Notes under the pieces: generated by a model
Seen by the model: only the letters and a program-made list of their open reading frames with translations
Told to the model about the DNA's origin: nothing
Database searches by the model: none
Program-made: the position numbers and the translations under genes
In this document: piece by piece, positions 44,480 to 55,224 of the stretch
Position numbering within the stretch: position 1 is the stretch's first letter
How the letters are laid out: every line of letters begins with the position of its first letter
NCBI GenBank assembly: GCA_963457665.1
Contig: OY735219.1
Coordinates: 16,184,032 to 16,248,031 of the forward strand
Source of the DNA: Thysanoteuthis rhombus
Lineage: Eukaryota; Mollusca; Cephalopoda; Oegopsida; Thysanoteuthidae
DNA: 64,000 nucleotides
Direction of reading: 5' to 3'

Positions 44480-44795
44480 AAACCATCAACCAAAACTGTC
44501 AAAATCAACATAGGTGTCTTCAGTTTTGAAGGTAGGTTTTTAGTGTGGGCTTCAATTCATCATGTAAGTTCATGATAAATTAGTTTGTGCCTAGCATTGT
44601 TCATGCTGATTTTTCGAAAAAGATCTTTTAGACATTTTTAGGGATCACAGCCCAACAAGAGGTGACCAGCAATTTATTTGTTGATCATCCTTTCTTTTTT
44701 TTTCAATTTTTTTCATTGATCACGCACAACATGGTATGCTGCCAAAAGATATTTGTCGTGTGACAGCTTCTATTGAGTGACTAACCAAACCTGTT
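44480..44795 (-). mobile_element. C family element, copy 6
   Basis: Inverted. On the plus strand it reads 'aaaccatcaaccaaaactgt', 'aacataggtgtcttcagttt', 'gcctagcattgttcatgctg', 'ttgatcacgcacaacatgg', 'gccaaaagatatttgtcgtg', 'attgagtgactaaccaaacc'. The middle is deleted relative to the fuller copies. Confidence 0.7.
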
Positions 44796-45029
44796 TATTA
44801 AGTCTTTAATTCTTTATTGTGTTCAATAAATGAGAGAATAAACACAGTTATTATTTTATAATGGTACTTATACTCATGTTTGTATGCTCTTATAGATATA
44901 GGTGTGAAAGTATGTACATAAGTTAGTTTACAAAGTGAGCAAAGTACTATTCCCACATATCAAAGATGCTAATTTTTCTCAAAGTAAATCTCGAAAATTT
45001 GTCCTGAAACCGACAGGCCGAAGGTTATT

Positions 45030-45765
45030 TTAATTAAAAACTGTCAACAAAAGTTTCAGTTTTCAAGTTGTTTTGGCTGACTAAATATGTACCACATGTA
45101 CAGGCTACACCAGTATCTATTTAATCACTGTCCCACCGCAGCAATATCTGACACAAGGTCGGGCTTAACGTGGGAAGAAACAGTACCTTACCGTCAAAAA
45201 ATGGCTCCAGCCGACGCAGTTGCCTGCGAAAGCTGGGCCGAGTAATGATGGGAGAGCCTAAGGACGATGCGCTTAGCAAACGCAGCCTTAGTGTAACCTC
45301 ATTGGCCAACGTTTGCACCGGCGCACTCGGTCTTTGATACCCTGCACACAGTCTCTGGCCCATTCAATGGGCAAGTGTCAGTACCAACTCCTCGGTCTAT
45401 GCCGTGGAACAGATACTACACTTTGATCCCGAAGATAGGGCCAGAAACCTGTGCCAGGTAAGTACAGGCTACACCAGTAGAGTTGAAAATTTCAATGTTT
45501 ACCTGGTATTATATCTAGAAAAAAATTCCAGTTTGAAACATAAGTTAATGCTGAATTGTCCCTTAGTTTTTTTTTGTTTTTCCTTTGTTGCATTCACACT
45601 TGTTTTTTATTTTTTTTTGAATTAAAACTTTTTAGGGATTACTGTCCAACATAAGGCAAAAGAAATGACTTATTCATTGATCCTCTTTTTTTAATTTATC
45701 ACACAGCTGTGAAAATATGTTAGTCACATGACAGTTTCAATTGATTGACTTGACTGTTTATATTG
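45030..45765 (-). mobile_element. C family element, copy 7, interrupted
   Basis: Inverted copy starting 'aaaaactgtcaacaaaagtt' at 45039 and ending 'gtcacatgacagtttcaatt' at about 45745. It is split at 45115 by 346 bases of unrelated, GC-richer DNA, after which the family sequence resumes with 'gagttgaaaatttcaatg'. The repeat was present before the insertion. Confidence 0.7.
45116..45461 (+). pseudogene. Coding-like 346 bp insertion with 18 bp target-site duplication
   Basis: Flanked by perfect direct repeats gtacaggctacaccagta at 45098-45115 and 45462-45479. Much richer in G and C than its surroundings. In one plus-strand frame it is open for 61 codons (45152-45334: KNGSSRRSCLRKLGRVMMGE, then DDALSKRSLSVTSLANV), meets a single TGA at 45335-45337 and continues SLWPIQWASVSTNSSVYAVE, then HFDPEDRARNLCQ to the insertion edge. 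Another TGA lies at 45149. Both TGAs could come from CGA by C-to-T change. No poly(A) tail. It looks like a retroposed or otherwise captured piece of a host gene; I do not recognise the protein. The 80-codon minus-strand frame over the same bases looks like a shadow. Confidence 0.5.
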
Positions 45766-45891
45766 ATTCTTTTTTTAAAAATTCTGCAAGTCAAAATCGG
45801 AATGCATCCTTCAGACTAAAGTATCAAGAAATGATAATCATATATGCAACTGTATATTAATACATATGCAAGTAGGAAAAAAATGATCTGA

Positions 45892-46095
45892 GCCAGGGGC
45901 GTAGCGAGAGATTCGGGGGGGGATTCAATGGTCACTTAGGCTTGGCAACTTGGAGAGTACCATTTAATGTTTAGTGACATTTGTCAGTCAAAATGCAATA
46001 AGTGAACTACTAATTATGAAACTTTTTGGGGCACCCCTCCGTTGGGGTCCCAGGAACGTTTTCAAATACCCCCTTCCTCCTCAGCTATGCCTTTG
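45892..46095 (+). mobile_element. Foldback element B, copy 5
   Basis: Starts 'gccaggggcgtagcgagaga', has a G-run, then 'ttagtgacatttgtcagtca', the core aagtgaactactaattat, and ends 'ctcagctatgcctttg'. Confidence 0.75.
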
Positions 46096-46710
46096 AATTT
46101 GGCAATCCTACTTGGAGAAAGTTTTGGAAAAATAACTAGCTGTTTTTGTATTTGCTGTTTTGTTATAACATTTTTTTATGCATTAGTCTAGCAAGCTTAA
46201 ATACAAAAAACTAAAATTATATATTAATAACAAATGTGGGAGTGATTGCCATTTTGTGCTTGTATAACTGCAAATGCATTTGACTTATCTTTTTTAAAAC
46301 TGTATCTATGTATACATGTTACTATTTCCATTAGAGATATTTCCTTTTTTTTTTAGCATAGCATGGGCAGCTAGATGTTAGTACTGACATATCCCATTAT
46401 AACTTGGGATCCAAGAAAGCCAACTGCATTTTAACTGGGCTAAGATCAATGTAGCTATTTGGGAGCTAAATCTAGCTATTTTGGTGCCAAATTAGAATTT
46501 TGAGGTCCACCATTCACCCACATTATAATGTGAACTACAAAGGAGGCCAGTAGTTAGTGTAAAAATCTGAAATCTGAGAGGCCTGAGATTCTATAACGTA
46601 TACCAAATTGGGTGTTTGTGTGTAATTGTGTTTATGTGCAGGTTTATGTACGTACAGGTGTGTGTATGTGTGCACGTATTCTTACATTGCCTTTCATTAT
46701 GCATTCAGTC
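46096..46710. other. AT-rich spacer
   Basis: A segment at 46440-46500 ('ctagctatttgggagctaaa') recalls 'gttatttggttccaaatttg' near 53950, but is too short for a family call. GT-rich at 46615-46680. Confidence 0.4.
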
Positions 46711-46862
46711 AAGCAGTGGCCTAACAGAGTGGCCCCCAATGGAGGGATGCTCACAAAAGCATTATAAATAGTAGTTCACCTACTATATTTTTACTGACTA
46801 AATGAGGGGTCCTTCAAGGAGCCAACCTCCAGAGGCCCCCAAATCCCCAGTTATGCTTCTGC
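46711..46862 (-). mobile_element. Foldback element B, copy 6 (inverted)
   Basis: Plus-strand reading: 'cagtggcctaacagagtggc' start, ataaatagtagttcacctac core complement, and 'aaatccccagttatgcttct' end. Confidence 0.7.
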
Positions 46863-47397
46863 ATTCAGGCCTGCATCTATTTGGGCACATGTTTTGGTAT
46901 TTATACAGTTGTGGATGAGTGAACATAGCTGTATGTGTGAGTGTATTCCTATCGTGTTGAATGCATAGAAGCATCATGTGTTTGTATGAATGTGTATATA
47001 TTACAACTATGTCTCTCTCTGCAAATATATATAGTGTGTGTATGTATGAAAGAGAGAGAAGTGGGTCTTAGATAGTCACCAATCTTAGTTTAGCTTGTCA
47101 CGTACTTGAAGCACTCACTGAAGATTAAATTTACCATCAGTGTCTTGTGAAGCATATTTGCTAACCAAAGCACAAGTGGTGTTCAAAGAGAGATTATGGA
47201 CTGTTTCTGTTGAACTACATGCATTACTTTGTGCATCTTATGATATATCCACAACTGTTATTCCTGTTCCCACATGTGTATGTTAATGTGCATACCTATG
47301 GTATTTATTCATCGATATGTGCAAAGATGTTTTGTGCAAACTTGGTAACCAATCCACCATAACTGATGTTCAAATATTCAGATTGTGGATAGAAACT
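46863..47397. other. TG-rich spacer
   Basis: Many 'gtgtgtatg' motifs, no stable repeat unit, no gene. Confidence 0.4.
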
Positions 47398-47600
47398 GAG
47401 TGAGTGGGTGCAGGTGAGTTTGGGGTTATTTGAAAATGTGCTTCCCAAAGACCCCAAAGCTACTGACAATATACAATAACAAGGACATATTTGTACATAC
47501 ACAAATTACGCAAATAATAATTCAGTCTTTGGGGTTGTTTTCCAATCAAGTGATAGCGCATCTATTAAGTACAAATTTTCTCTTTTCATCAGATCATCAT
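47398..47600 (-). mobile_element. Foldback element B, truncated long form
   Basis: 'gggttatttgaaaatgtgct' (right arm inverted), then an AT-rich block with 'atatttgtacatacacaaat' and 'ttcagtctttggggttgttt' shared with 47930-48050. The other arm is lost. Confidence 0.5.
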
Positions 47601-47870
47601 GTGTGTGCATATATAGATAGATGAAGGTATAGATTGATAGAAGCCTACTTGTACGGAAAGATACAAATATCGACATATTATTGATATTAGTAGCGCATGT
47701 GTGTGAATGTTTAATAGCAGTTCTGCTTCTAAACATGTTTGTTGAAAAAAGCCTGATTGCATTTTCTGTACTTATTAATCTTCAATTTTTCTGATTATCT
47801 GGAGAGATTATGGAATGTTTTTGTTGCATTATTTACAAAAGTGCACCTGTATTTTCATATATGGATTTAT

Positions 47871-48140
47871 GCAGAGGTGTATCTGAAGGGGGGCTATTTG
47901 AAAACATCTCCTAGCCCCCTCAATTGAAGGAGACTCCTAAAAGCTTTATAATTGTATAATAACAATCATATATTTGTACATACATGTATTACATATGTAA
48001 TATCTTAGACTTTGTGATTGTTTTTCACAAATGTAGTGATGATGCAAATTTTCATTTTTTTAGATTTCTCTAAATAGTGGAGAGGAGGCCCTCCATGGAG
48101 CTAGGCAACCCGGCCCCCAAATCTCTAGTTATGCCACTGC
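47871..48140 (-). mobile_element. Foldback element B, long form (inverted)
   Basis: Both arms are present: 'gcagaggtgtatctgaaggg' at the left and 'aatctctagttatgccactgc' at the right. The central block contains 'catatatttgtacatacatg'. Here the 'aggtgaactactatttat' core is replaced by the AT-rich block. Together with 12785 and 47398 this defines a long subfamily. Confidence 0.7.
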
Positions 48141-48775
48141 ATGGGTTTATGCAAATGTTCCTCTTGTTTATTTACATTCACTCACGCGCTGACACGTGTG
48201 TAGTTGAGCTCCTATTTAATCAGCAGCATAACGTCTTCATCTTTAGTCTTTTACAATACAAGGTTGAAACAAGCAGTGCTGGCAGTGGCAGCACCGAAAT
48301 ATGGAACAAATCCTTACAAAACTCAAACTACAGCCTCTACTATTCCTGCTGCTGCTACCATTGCTTGTGTAAAATGACAACGAGGGGGAAGCATACTGCT
48401 AGTTGCAGAAAGTGAAGAATTAGGTGCAACCTTCCCCACGCACTGAACACTATCTTTTCTTTCTCCTGTTATCTCTTTTCTACCATCTTCTCCTATTCCA
48501 ACATCTCCTTTTCTTGTCTTTTTCCATCTCAATTCTTTTTCTATTTTCCATTTTCCATTCTTCTTTCTCTCCCTAATTATTTTAAATGTGCTAGAATCTC
48601 TACTACTGATTGCTGTCACTGACTGACTGACATACTGAAATGAAAGTAACGTCTCTTGATATATCTTCGAACAAGGATACCATACAATCTCAAATATAAT
48701 TCATCCCCCACTTTTTGTAGCTAAAATCAGTAATCTATATATACATAGTTATTTTTACACTTTTTTGTCATATCC
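48141..48775. other. Spacer with a GC-richer patch
   Basis: 48240-48420 is more balanced in composition and open in several frames, with an acceptor-like 'cttttacaatacaag' and a later GTAAAA. The reading QAVLAVAAPKYGTNPYKTQ is protein-like but unrecognised, so I keep it among rejected items. A CT-rich stretch follows. Confidence 0.3.
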
Positions 48776-48776
48776 T

Positions 48777-49075
48777 TTCTCTTCTTCTCCTCCTCCTCTT
48801 CCTTCTCTTCTTATCCTCTCCTTCCTTCTCTTCTTATCCTCTCCTTCCTTCTCTTCTCTTCCTCTCCTTCCTTCTCTTCTCTTCCTCTCCTTCCTTCTCT
48901 TCTCTTCCTCTCCTTCCTTCTCTTCTCTTCCTCTCCTTCCTTCTCTTCTCTTCCTCTCCTTCCTTCTCTTCTCTTCCTCTCCTTCCTTCTCTTCTCTTCC
49001 TCTCCTTCCTTCTCTTCTCTTCCTCTCCTTCCTTCTCTTCTCTTCCTCTCCCTCCTCCTCTTCTTCTGTCTCTTT
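48777..49075. repeat. 23 bp polypyrimidine minisatellite
   Basis: About ten tandem copies of a 23-base unit, tccttccttctcttctcttcctc, with near-perfect identity in the middle (48845-49045) and drifting edges. Plus strand entirely C and T. Because 23 is not a multiple of three, all frames read the same 23-residue Ser/Leu/Phe repeat, which explains the 131-codon open frame here; it is not a gene. Polypurine-polypyrimidine mirror-like tracts of this length can form triplex DNA. Confidence 0.95.
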
Positions 49076-49198
49076 TTATCCTCTCTCTTCTCCCCCCTCT
49101 TTCTTCATATCAAAGATTTCCTACTTCTCTACTCTTTTATTGTTCAATGCCCTGTTATGACATTCTTTTGAGTAGTTCCAGTTCAAACCAAAAACTAC

Positions 49199-49345
49199 AG
49201 GAATACCTTGAAGAGCATGGGTTTCGATATAGTATGATTAAAGTATTACTATGCACATTATTGTAACCAAGTATAAGCTGAAAAAAATCACATTAAATTA
49301 TAATAAGACTTTAGACAGTAGTGGAAAATTTTGGAACAAGCTAAT
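49199..49345 (+). repeat. H-type repeat, copy 3
   Basis: 'caggaataccttgaagagca', 'gatatagtatgattaaagta', 'gctgaaaaaaatcacattaa', 'aagactttagacagtag', matching 13305-13445. Confidence 0.6.
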
Positions 49346-49924
49346 CACACTAACCAAGGTATATCTGTATTAGACTAGTAAAAACATGTACATTGCTGTT
49401 CACCTGGTACATGACTACCTGATGGTGTCACTGTCAATCTCTTTCCTCTGAGAAGAAGATTTCAAAAAGAAAAAAAAACATCAACTTTTCTTAGACCCTC
49501 ATTGCATGTCTGAGTTGTCGCATTGTCTTTTTAATTCATCCTTATTTTCACTAACCTTTTTATTTTTTTTGTTTTGGACCTTGCCAACCACATTTTCATT
49601 TTCCATTCACCTTTCTATCACATTCTTCTTGAGGGAGGTGTGTCTCTTTCTATATTTCACTCTTCCCAGATAATGATGGATTGAAATAAGTATCTTTAGT
49701 CTAATAGATAATTATACCATATAGGTATTGTGCATTTTGCAAGTACTCTAACCTATTAGCTCTTATGGAGTCGGAAGGTTGTAATGTGCTAATATTAAAT
49801 GCAGTGGGGCTGTTCTTTGGTTTTTTTCTCCTGGGCTTGAACAACTTGAACAGGTACCAGAGATTTGATTCAACCACCGAATGGATCCTGAGGTAGATAA
49901 AAACCAATTGAAATAGATATGTGG
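49346..49924. other. AT-rich spacer
   Basis: Nothing recognised. Confidence 0.45.
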
Positions 49925-50088
49925 CCGGGTTACCCACGGGGGGGGGTAATCTGAGCTTTATCTCAAAGACTTAACCTACACATGTATTGGAATAGGATTG
50001 AAATTGGAAATTCAACACTATTTCAATACCTGTTTTGGGTAAGTCTCTGAGGTGAAGCTCTGATTATATTCCCAGCTGGCGACCCTGA
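49925..50088. mobile_element. Foldback element A, copy 5
   Basis: Left 'ccgggttacccacggg' (with a G-run), right 'agctggcgaccctg'. The middle 'aatacctgttttgggtaagt' matches the other copies. Ends more diverged than at 17879. Confidence 0.65.
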
Positions 50089-50392
50089 TTCAGCCAGGGG
50101 GAGGGGGGGACATGCACATCAGGAAGGTGTGCATAATGAAAGATTGGCAGACTGTAAAGATCTGCTGAGCTTAGCTTCATCTGGTTATATATTATGGTGC
50201 AAACATGTTGATCAAATTTACAATGAAGGACTTGGGAAGCTTGCTCATCAACCAATAGACAATAGAATATATTGTGAACGTAATTGACATATTTCATACT
50301 TTTTACACATGATCACTTAAAAAATAACACTTATTACGTAGGAAAAAAAAAACAAAAACAATTTTATTTCTGCAACTTTCTCATGCAAAAAA

Positions 50393-50785
50393 AGATCTGG
50401 TTAGTCACTCAATAGGAACCGTCATGTGATCAACATTTTTTGGCAGCATGACGTGTTAGGCATAACTAAGTTACTTCTACCTTTTGTTGGGTGATGATGA
50501 CTAAAAAATGTCTGAATTAAAAAAAACATGTGAACACTGCAAAACATGAACTAATATGATAATTAAGCATAAAATCACATTGTAAATTGGTCCCCCAATG
50601 AAAACCTTTTCTTTTTTTAAAGCTGTTTATTTTTTTTAGACATAATAAAGAGTAAATGTTTAAATATTCAGTCCTCTAGCTCCATTGGTGTGAGCTATAT
50701 GCATAACACATATATAGATAGCCAGACCCTCTGACAAACTGAAGAAACCTATGTTGATATTGACAGTTTTGGTTGCCAGTTTCAC
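50393..50785 (+). mobile_element. C family element, copy 8
   Basis: 'agatctggttagtcactcaa', 'tttttggcagcatgacgtgt', 'tgtgaacactgcaaaacatg', 'cacattgtaaattggtcccc', 'agacataataaagagtaaat', 'tagctccattggtgtgagc', 'cctatgttgatattgacag'. Confidence 0.75.
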
Positions 50786-50989
50786 AATGCACCTGAGTAT
50801 GCAATCTCACCCATACACTCAAACATAGTTTCACCTGTATTTGCACTTAACCTCATACTTGTTTGGTGGCACTGATCTAATTACTCCCACATTCACCCAT
50901 GTTTGAAATGTGCTCATATATCATCATCTTTATAACATATACTGATAATGGAGACTTTTGATTATACAACTATGGAAATCTGTATAGGG

Positions 50990-51320
50990 CATGGGTAGCA
51001 AACCTGTGGTACGTATGCCCAAGGTGGCATGCAAAAATATTTTATTGGCATGCAGGAGAGATAATTTTTGTTTTGTTGTCTCATTTTCTTTTAAATCTGG
51101 AACCTTTGATTTATTGACTGTTATCTCAGTTATTGATTGTCTAAACAGACTTCTTCAAGAACACTTTCAAACATTTTGTTCTTTTTTTCGATAAGATATT
51201 TTGTAAAATATAAACATTAAAAAAATGATAATAAGCTGCTCAAAAATTCCTATGTGAGGGAATGTTTTTAGATCATCACCAATATGGACATGTACCTTGA
51301 AATAGGTTTGCCACCCATAG
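50990..51320. mobile_element. Non-autonomous element with hAT-like inverted ends
   Basis: Left 'catgggtagcaaacctgtgg', right 'aataggtttgccacccatag'; the outer ~16 bases are inverted partners. 'gcccaaggtggcatgc' inside the left end is typical of a common hAT-like MITE type in animals. AT-rich middle, no frame with homology. Confidence 0.6.
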
Positions 51321-51369
51321 TATAAATCTGTTGTTTTATCTCTTAAGTCAGTCTGTAAATTCATAAGTT

Positions 51370-51830
51370 TACCTCTGACTATGAAGTTGGAATAGGTATA
51401 TATATTTACTCGTGTCTGTCGGTCAATTTGTGCATACAATATCTCCAAAAGTTCTGAATCAATTTAAGTGTCATTTTGTGGAATGATTGGCCATGGACTA
51501 AGAGAGAATATATTAAATTTTAGAGCAGTTACTTACCCTTCATCAGTTATATGTCCATACAATACTTAAGTTCTCTATGAATTTCAATTAAATCATCTGG
51601 AAAGGTAGACACTAGGGTTAGAGAGAATGGTTAAATTATGAGAAAGATTCATTAGACATTTTTTTCCATGCATTTATGTATTCAGTCATGTTTGTCCACA
51701 TAATATCTCCAAAAGTTCTCAATGAATTTGATTGACATTTTGTAGAAGGGTAGGCAATAGGCCAAGGGAAAACTGATTAAATTTGGGGGAAGATCCAGGG
51801 ATTTTTCAGTTACCATCCCTGCATAGAAGA
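51370..51830 (+). repeat. D-type repeat, copy 6, three units
   Basis: Starts 'acctctgactatgaagttgg'. Three successive 'cacaatatctccaaaagttc'-like units begin near 51430, 51550 and 51700, each followed by 'aatttcaattaaatc'-like and 'taggcaataggccaag'-like blocks. Best example of the repeated inner structure of this family. Confidence 0.65.
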
Positions 51831-53505
51831 ACTAGCTACATAAGAATTGATTTTCATTTAGTTTTTGTACAACGGCTTTGGTATGTGCTCTCTGATTGCA
51901 ATCTAGTTATTTTATCGTGACTGGGAAATCAATCCATACTTTTGCTTAATGGTCGTAAAATGTAAAAACAATCTGAAAATTGTGATAAAAAGTAAGATGA
52001 AAGTATTTTTTTTCGGTGTATCCCTAGGACCTCTGTGCATTATATAAGTAGATGATCCAGGAAATTAGAATAAAAATTTATGAAACACATTATGGAAACT
52101 GTATCAAAATCTCTGCTTATTGGTATTTCCTCTGTTGCACTTTGCATTAACTCTTAAATTCAGGAAAAAAGCTTGAATGTCATTTTCAAGAGAAATCATT
52201 CTCACTTTGACTATTTGGTGAACTTTTTTTCTTCTATTCAATGAACAGACAACCTCCTCTGAAAATTAAAAGCATTTCATGAATTTGAGACTAAAGATGC
52301 ATTGTTGTACAACTATTACACACAAACGAACTTGTACACAGGTACAAGATTATGGTATACATGCCAACTCTTAACAAGGTTCATACTCAAACTTAGATGA
52401 ACACTTTCATACTCCTTAACTGCACACTCCAACTCACATTTGAAACCACTTACTAGAATTTATCTAGAAGCAAATGTCCAAGCTTATAATTACTTACAGG
52501 TATATATTATCTAGATTCATGAGTAGATGCACAAGATTGAACTTATACACAGTCACACATCACTATTTTGTACTCAGGTATGTTATAGTGATGCAGATAA
52601 GGATATATACTTCAGTATCATAGACTAGTTTAGTAGTACCTAACCGCAAACCAGTACTGGGCTGCACAGTATATCCTATTGGGCCATGAGAAACATTATT
52701 ATTTGGCAATATTCCTTTGTGAAATAAAAAAAAAAAATTATTTCCTTTGGATCTTGATATTGAATTTGCTAGATGAATTTTTCCATTTGTCTGGACTAAT
52801 AAACAAATTTCTGATGCAGGAAGCAGACTCACTGTCATTTGGAGTGATACAATTATTCACCAAATGTGTGTCTGTCTGTCATTGCATTAACTTGAAGACA
52901 GTTAGTTATAGCCATCAAATTCTCTCTGGTTACTATCGGGACCTAAGAGCATGTTTAAGCATATAAGTTTTGAACTCCAAAACTATACAAATTTTTAGCT
53001 AGGGGTTCCATTTACAATGTAAGTATAATGCTAAACTCGACCCTTAGTTCATGTCCATAAGTTTGCCAGACTGAATCTTCATCTTTTTATGAAGTAGACA
53101 TCTAGCTGAAATCCCATGCATTGGGCAGGTTTTCAGCTAGTCCTGTTTAAAAGTAGAAAATAGCACACATATTTCGCAAGTATAGAAATATTTCTCACAT
53201 CAATTAAAAAAAAATAGATCTTGTCTTCTTTTTGTGATCCTTATGTCTGGTTCCTGACAGCAATTGATACATCAAGAAGCGATTTTTGCCAATTTTATTT
53301 GGCAGAATAATTGGCCTTGTAAAGTGTCTTAACTTCTATGTAGGTGAATGCCTGGGTGATCTCCCCCCCCCCATCGCCATTCTTGTGAGAAGACATTGAT
53401 ATTCTCTGTCAAACTCTCTCACACACACATATTATTGATCATAGGTCAAAAGTATTTTAACTTTTATTCTTATGAATTTACTTTCCATAATTTCAATTCA
53501 ATTTC
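51831..53505. other. Spacer with an inverted G-type repeat
   Basis: 52140-52290 is an inverted G-type copy ('ttctattcaatgaacagaca'). 52990-53060 holds a small inverted piece of the C family ('tacaatgtaagtataatgct'). A C-run lies at 53361-53370. The 90-95 codon frames at 52563-52966 show no homology. Confidence 0.45.
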
Positions 53506-53509
53506 ACCA

Positions 53510-53790
53510 TCATCTTTTCAACATCTATCATTGGACATGGACTTTCCCTAAGATTTGCCAGACCTCTCGATTGTGGATGTCTTTCAATATAGTCTGCTCA
53601 TTGCCATTTGAGTTTTCAAATGGATTTTTATGATGACTCTGAATGCTGTTTTCTCTTTAATAAATTGCGCTGTTGTGTTTTTAGTTTGAGAATCAATCTT
53701 TTGGTTAGATTACATGTTTCAGCTCTGTAGGTGATTATCTGGAGGGAGCTTGGAATGGTATAGCTCAGCACTCTTTACGGTTTTCACAAT
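53510..53790 (-). mobile_element. RTE-type LINE 3' region, fragment
   Basis: On the minus strand, the segment corresponding to 'YRAETCNLTKRLILKLKTQQRN' and 'SKWQ' up to 'MSNDR' of the RTE-type protein, with lesions. On the plus strand it contains 'cattggacatggactttccc', the complement of the usual tail. Immediately followed by a second copy in the same orientation. Confidence 0.7.
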
Positions 53791-54019
53791 GAATTTTAGT
53801 TTATATAAATAACATGAATATGCAGTTAGATTAATTTTACAATACTGCTCATCTTCTCCATCAAGAATATATTTTCTTCTGTTGAACAAAGTCCAATGTA
53901 TCGTAGCTATCTAGGGTTGTCATTTGGTGTTTTTCAAGACCAAATTTGGTACTGAACAAAGTTATTTGGTTCCAAATTTGGCACTAAAGGATTGAAGAAA
54001 AAATTTACAGAAGATAAAA

Positions 54020-54385
54020 ATCACATCATCATCATCAGCCTTTTAGCATCCATTGCTGGACAAAGATGTTCCCCGAAATTCACCAGACCTTTCTATCATG
54101 GGCATCATGGAGCAAGTATTTTCTAATCTTATCTAGTTGGTCACATCATCTTATTTTCTGCTGGCCACAGTTTTGCATATGATCTCTGGGGATCCACAAT
54201 GTGAGCTGTGATTTCGAACAGTTGTCTGCATCTACATGACTAGCCCATTGCCATTTGATTTTTATAATAGATTTGATGGTATCTCTGACACCTGTTTTTC
54301 CTCTACTATATTGCGCTATCGAGCAATCTCTCCATGTGATGTTAAGCATGATTCTCTCCTGTTTATGAACAATAGATTTGAAAAA
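54020..54385 (-). mobile_element. RTE-type LINE 3' end
   Basis: Minus-strand frame with QERIMLNITWRDCSIAQYSR, then VRDTIKSIIKIKWQWASHVD, then SKSQLTLWIPRDHMQNCGQQ. A (CATCAT)n tail sits at 54025-54036 on the plus strand. This is the part of the LINE protein missing from the copy at 18445. Stops at the 3' side show it is dead. It lies about 230 bases from the previous fragment. Confidence 0.85.
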
Positions 54386-55177
54386 AAAACAACTTATTTT
54401 GATCCCAAGACCATAAAAATTTACTCTGTCACAAAAGAAATCTGGCAACCCTAAGCTATTCATCTTTAGTTGAATGGAATATGCTAATTTTATAAAATGA
54501 AAATATATAAATCTTACTCCTAGAAACTTTGACTGAGTTGAAATTATAAAAGTCAAGAGAACTCATTACTGTTTTTCTAGCTGACTGTTCTAAGATATGT
54601 ATATTCTAATGTAGTAGTAGTCGAAAATGGCAAGATTATTTATGTACAGATTGGAACTATGATCAGAATATCTGTGCTCTCTACCTAAGATCAAAATGTT
54701 ACTCCCTGACCCTTTGCCTAGGATCCAAGTGCAGTTTCTGTTTGCAGTACATGGTTTGGCTTTGCACTGGTGCAATGACGTGGTCGATGATTACTTACAG
54801 AGGCTCAGTTTTTCTGAGCACAAGAGGCCTAGGATTCATTCTGTGGCCTCAGGAATAATTCAGCCCAGTCTTGGTGGAGTAGTTCACCCTAGGGCAGCAC
54901 TGTGTCATTGCACTAAAAAGGATGAGTTGGGCTTGCCCTAATGTCTGAGCAACACTAGTTGCATGGACTGGTGTAATTTTCACAGCTTTCCTGTAACTGA
55001 AATCCCACATGGAAAACAACCTTGTGTCACATTTTGCTCTTGTAGGGAAGCAAGTAAATACAGATCAGAAAGTAGTATCTATGCTCTCTGCATAGGACCA
55101 AAGTGTCTCTCCTTGGGACTTTTGCCTAGAATCAAAATGTGCTGTGTTCTCAACAAAAGCGTTACACACATGCACAA

Positions 55178-55180
<3 letters not shown>
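54386..55180. other. F-type pieces and a GC-richer patch
   Basis: 54605-54740 is an F-type copy including the second segment ('ctctacctaagatcaaaatg'). 55050-55150 repeats only the second segment ('ctctgcataggaccaaagtg'). Between them, 54745-55040 is GC-richer and open for up to 81 codons, but unrecognised; it may be the body of a longer F element. Confidence 0.4.

Positions 55181-55222
<42 letters not shown>
55181..55222. repeat. (TA)n microsatellite
   Basis: About 20 TA units, followed directly by 'catactagctggtgtaccca', which looks like the left boundary of another repeat. Confidence 0.95.

Positions 55223-55224
<2 letters not shown>

Noticed and set aside
45121-45363. 80-codon minus-strand frame across the GC-rich insertion
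   Set aside because: The plus-strand reading is more protein-like over a longer stretch and runs to the insertion edge; the minus frame is likely its shadow, though this is not certain.
48240-48420. Possible exon with QAVLAVAAPKYGTNPYKTQ
   Set aside because: Open in several frames on both strands, weak acceptor, product unrecognised; could not be told from chance.
48765-49160. 131-codon plus-strand frame (Ser/Leu/Phe repeats)
   Set aside because: It is the 23 bp C/T minisatellite read in frame; composition alone keeps it open.
54696-54941. 81-codon frame in a GC-richer patch
   Set aside because: Lies between two F-type repeat pieces and is probably the body of a repeat; no domain recognised.
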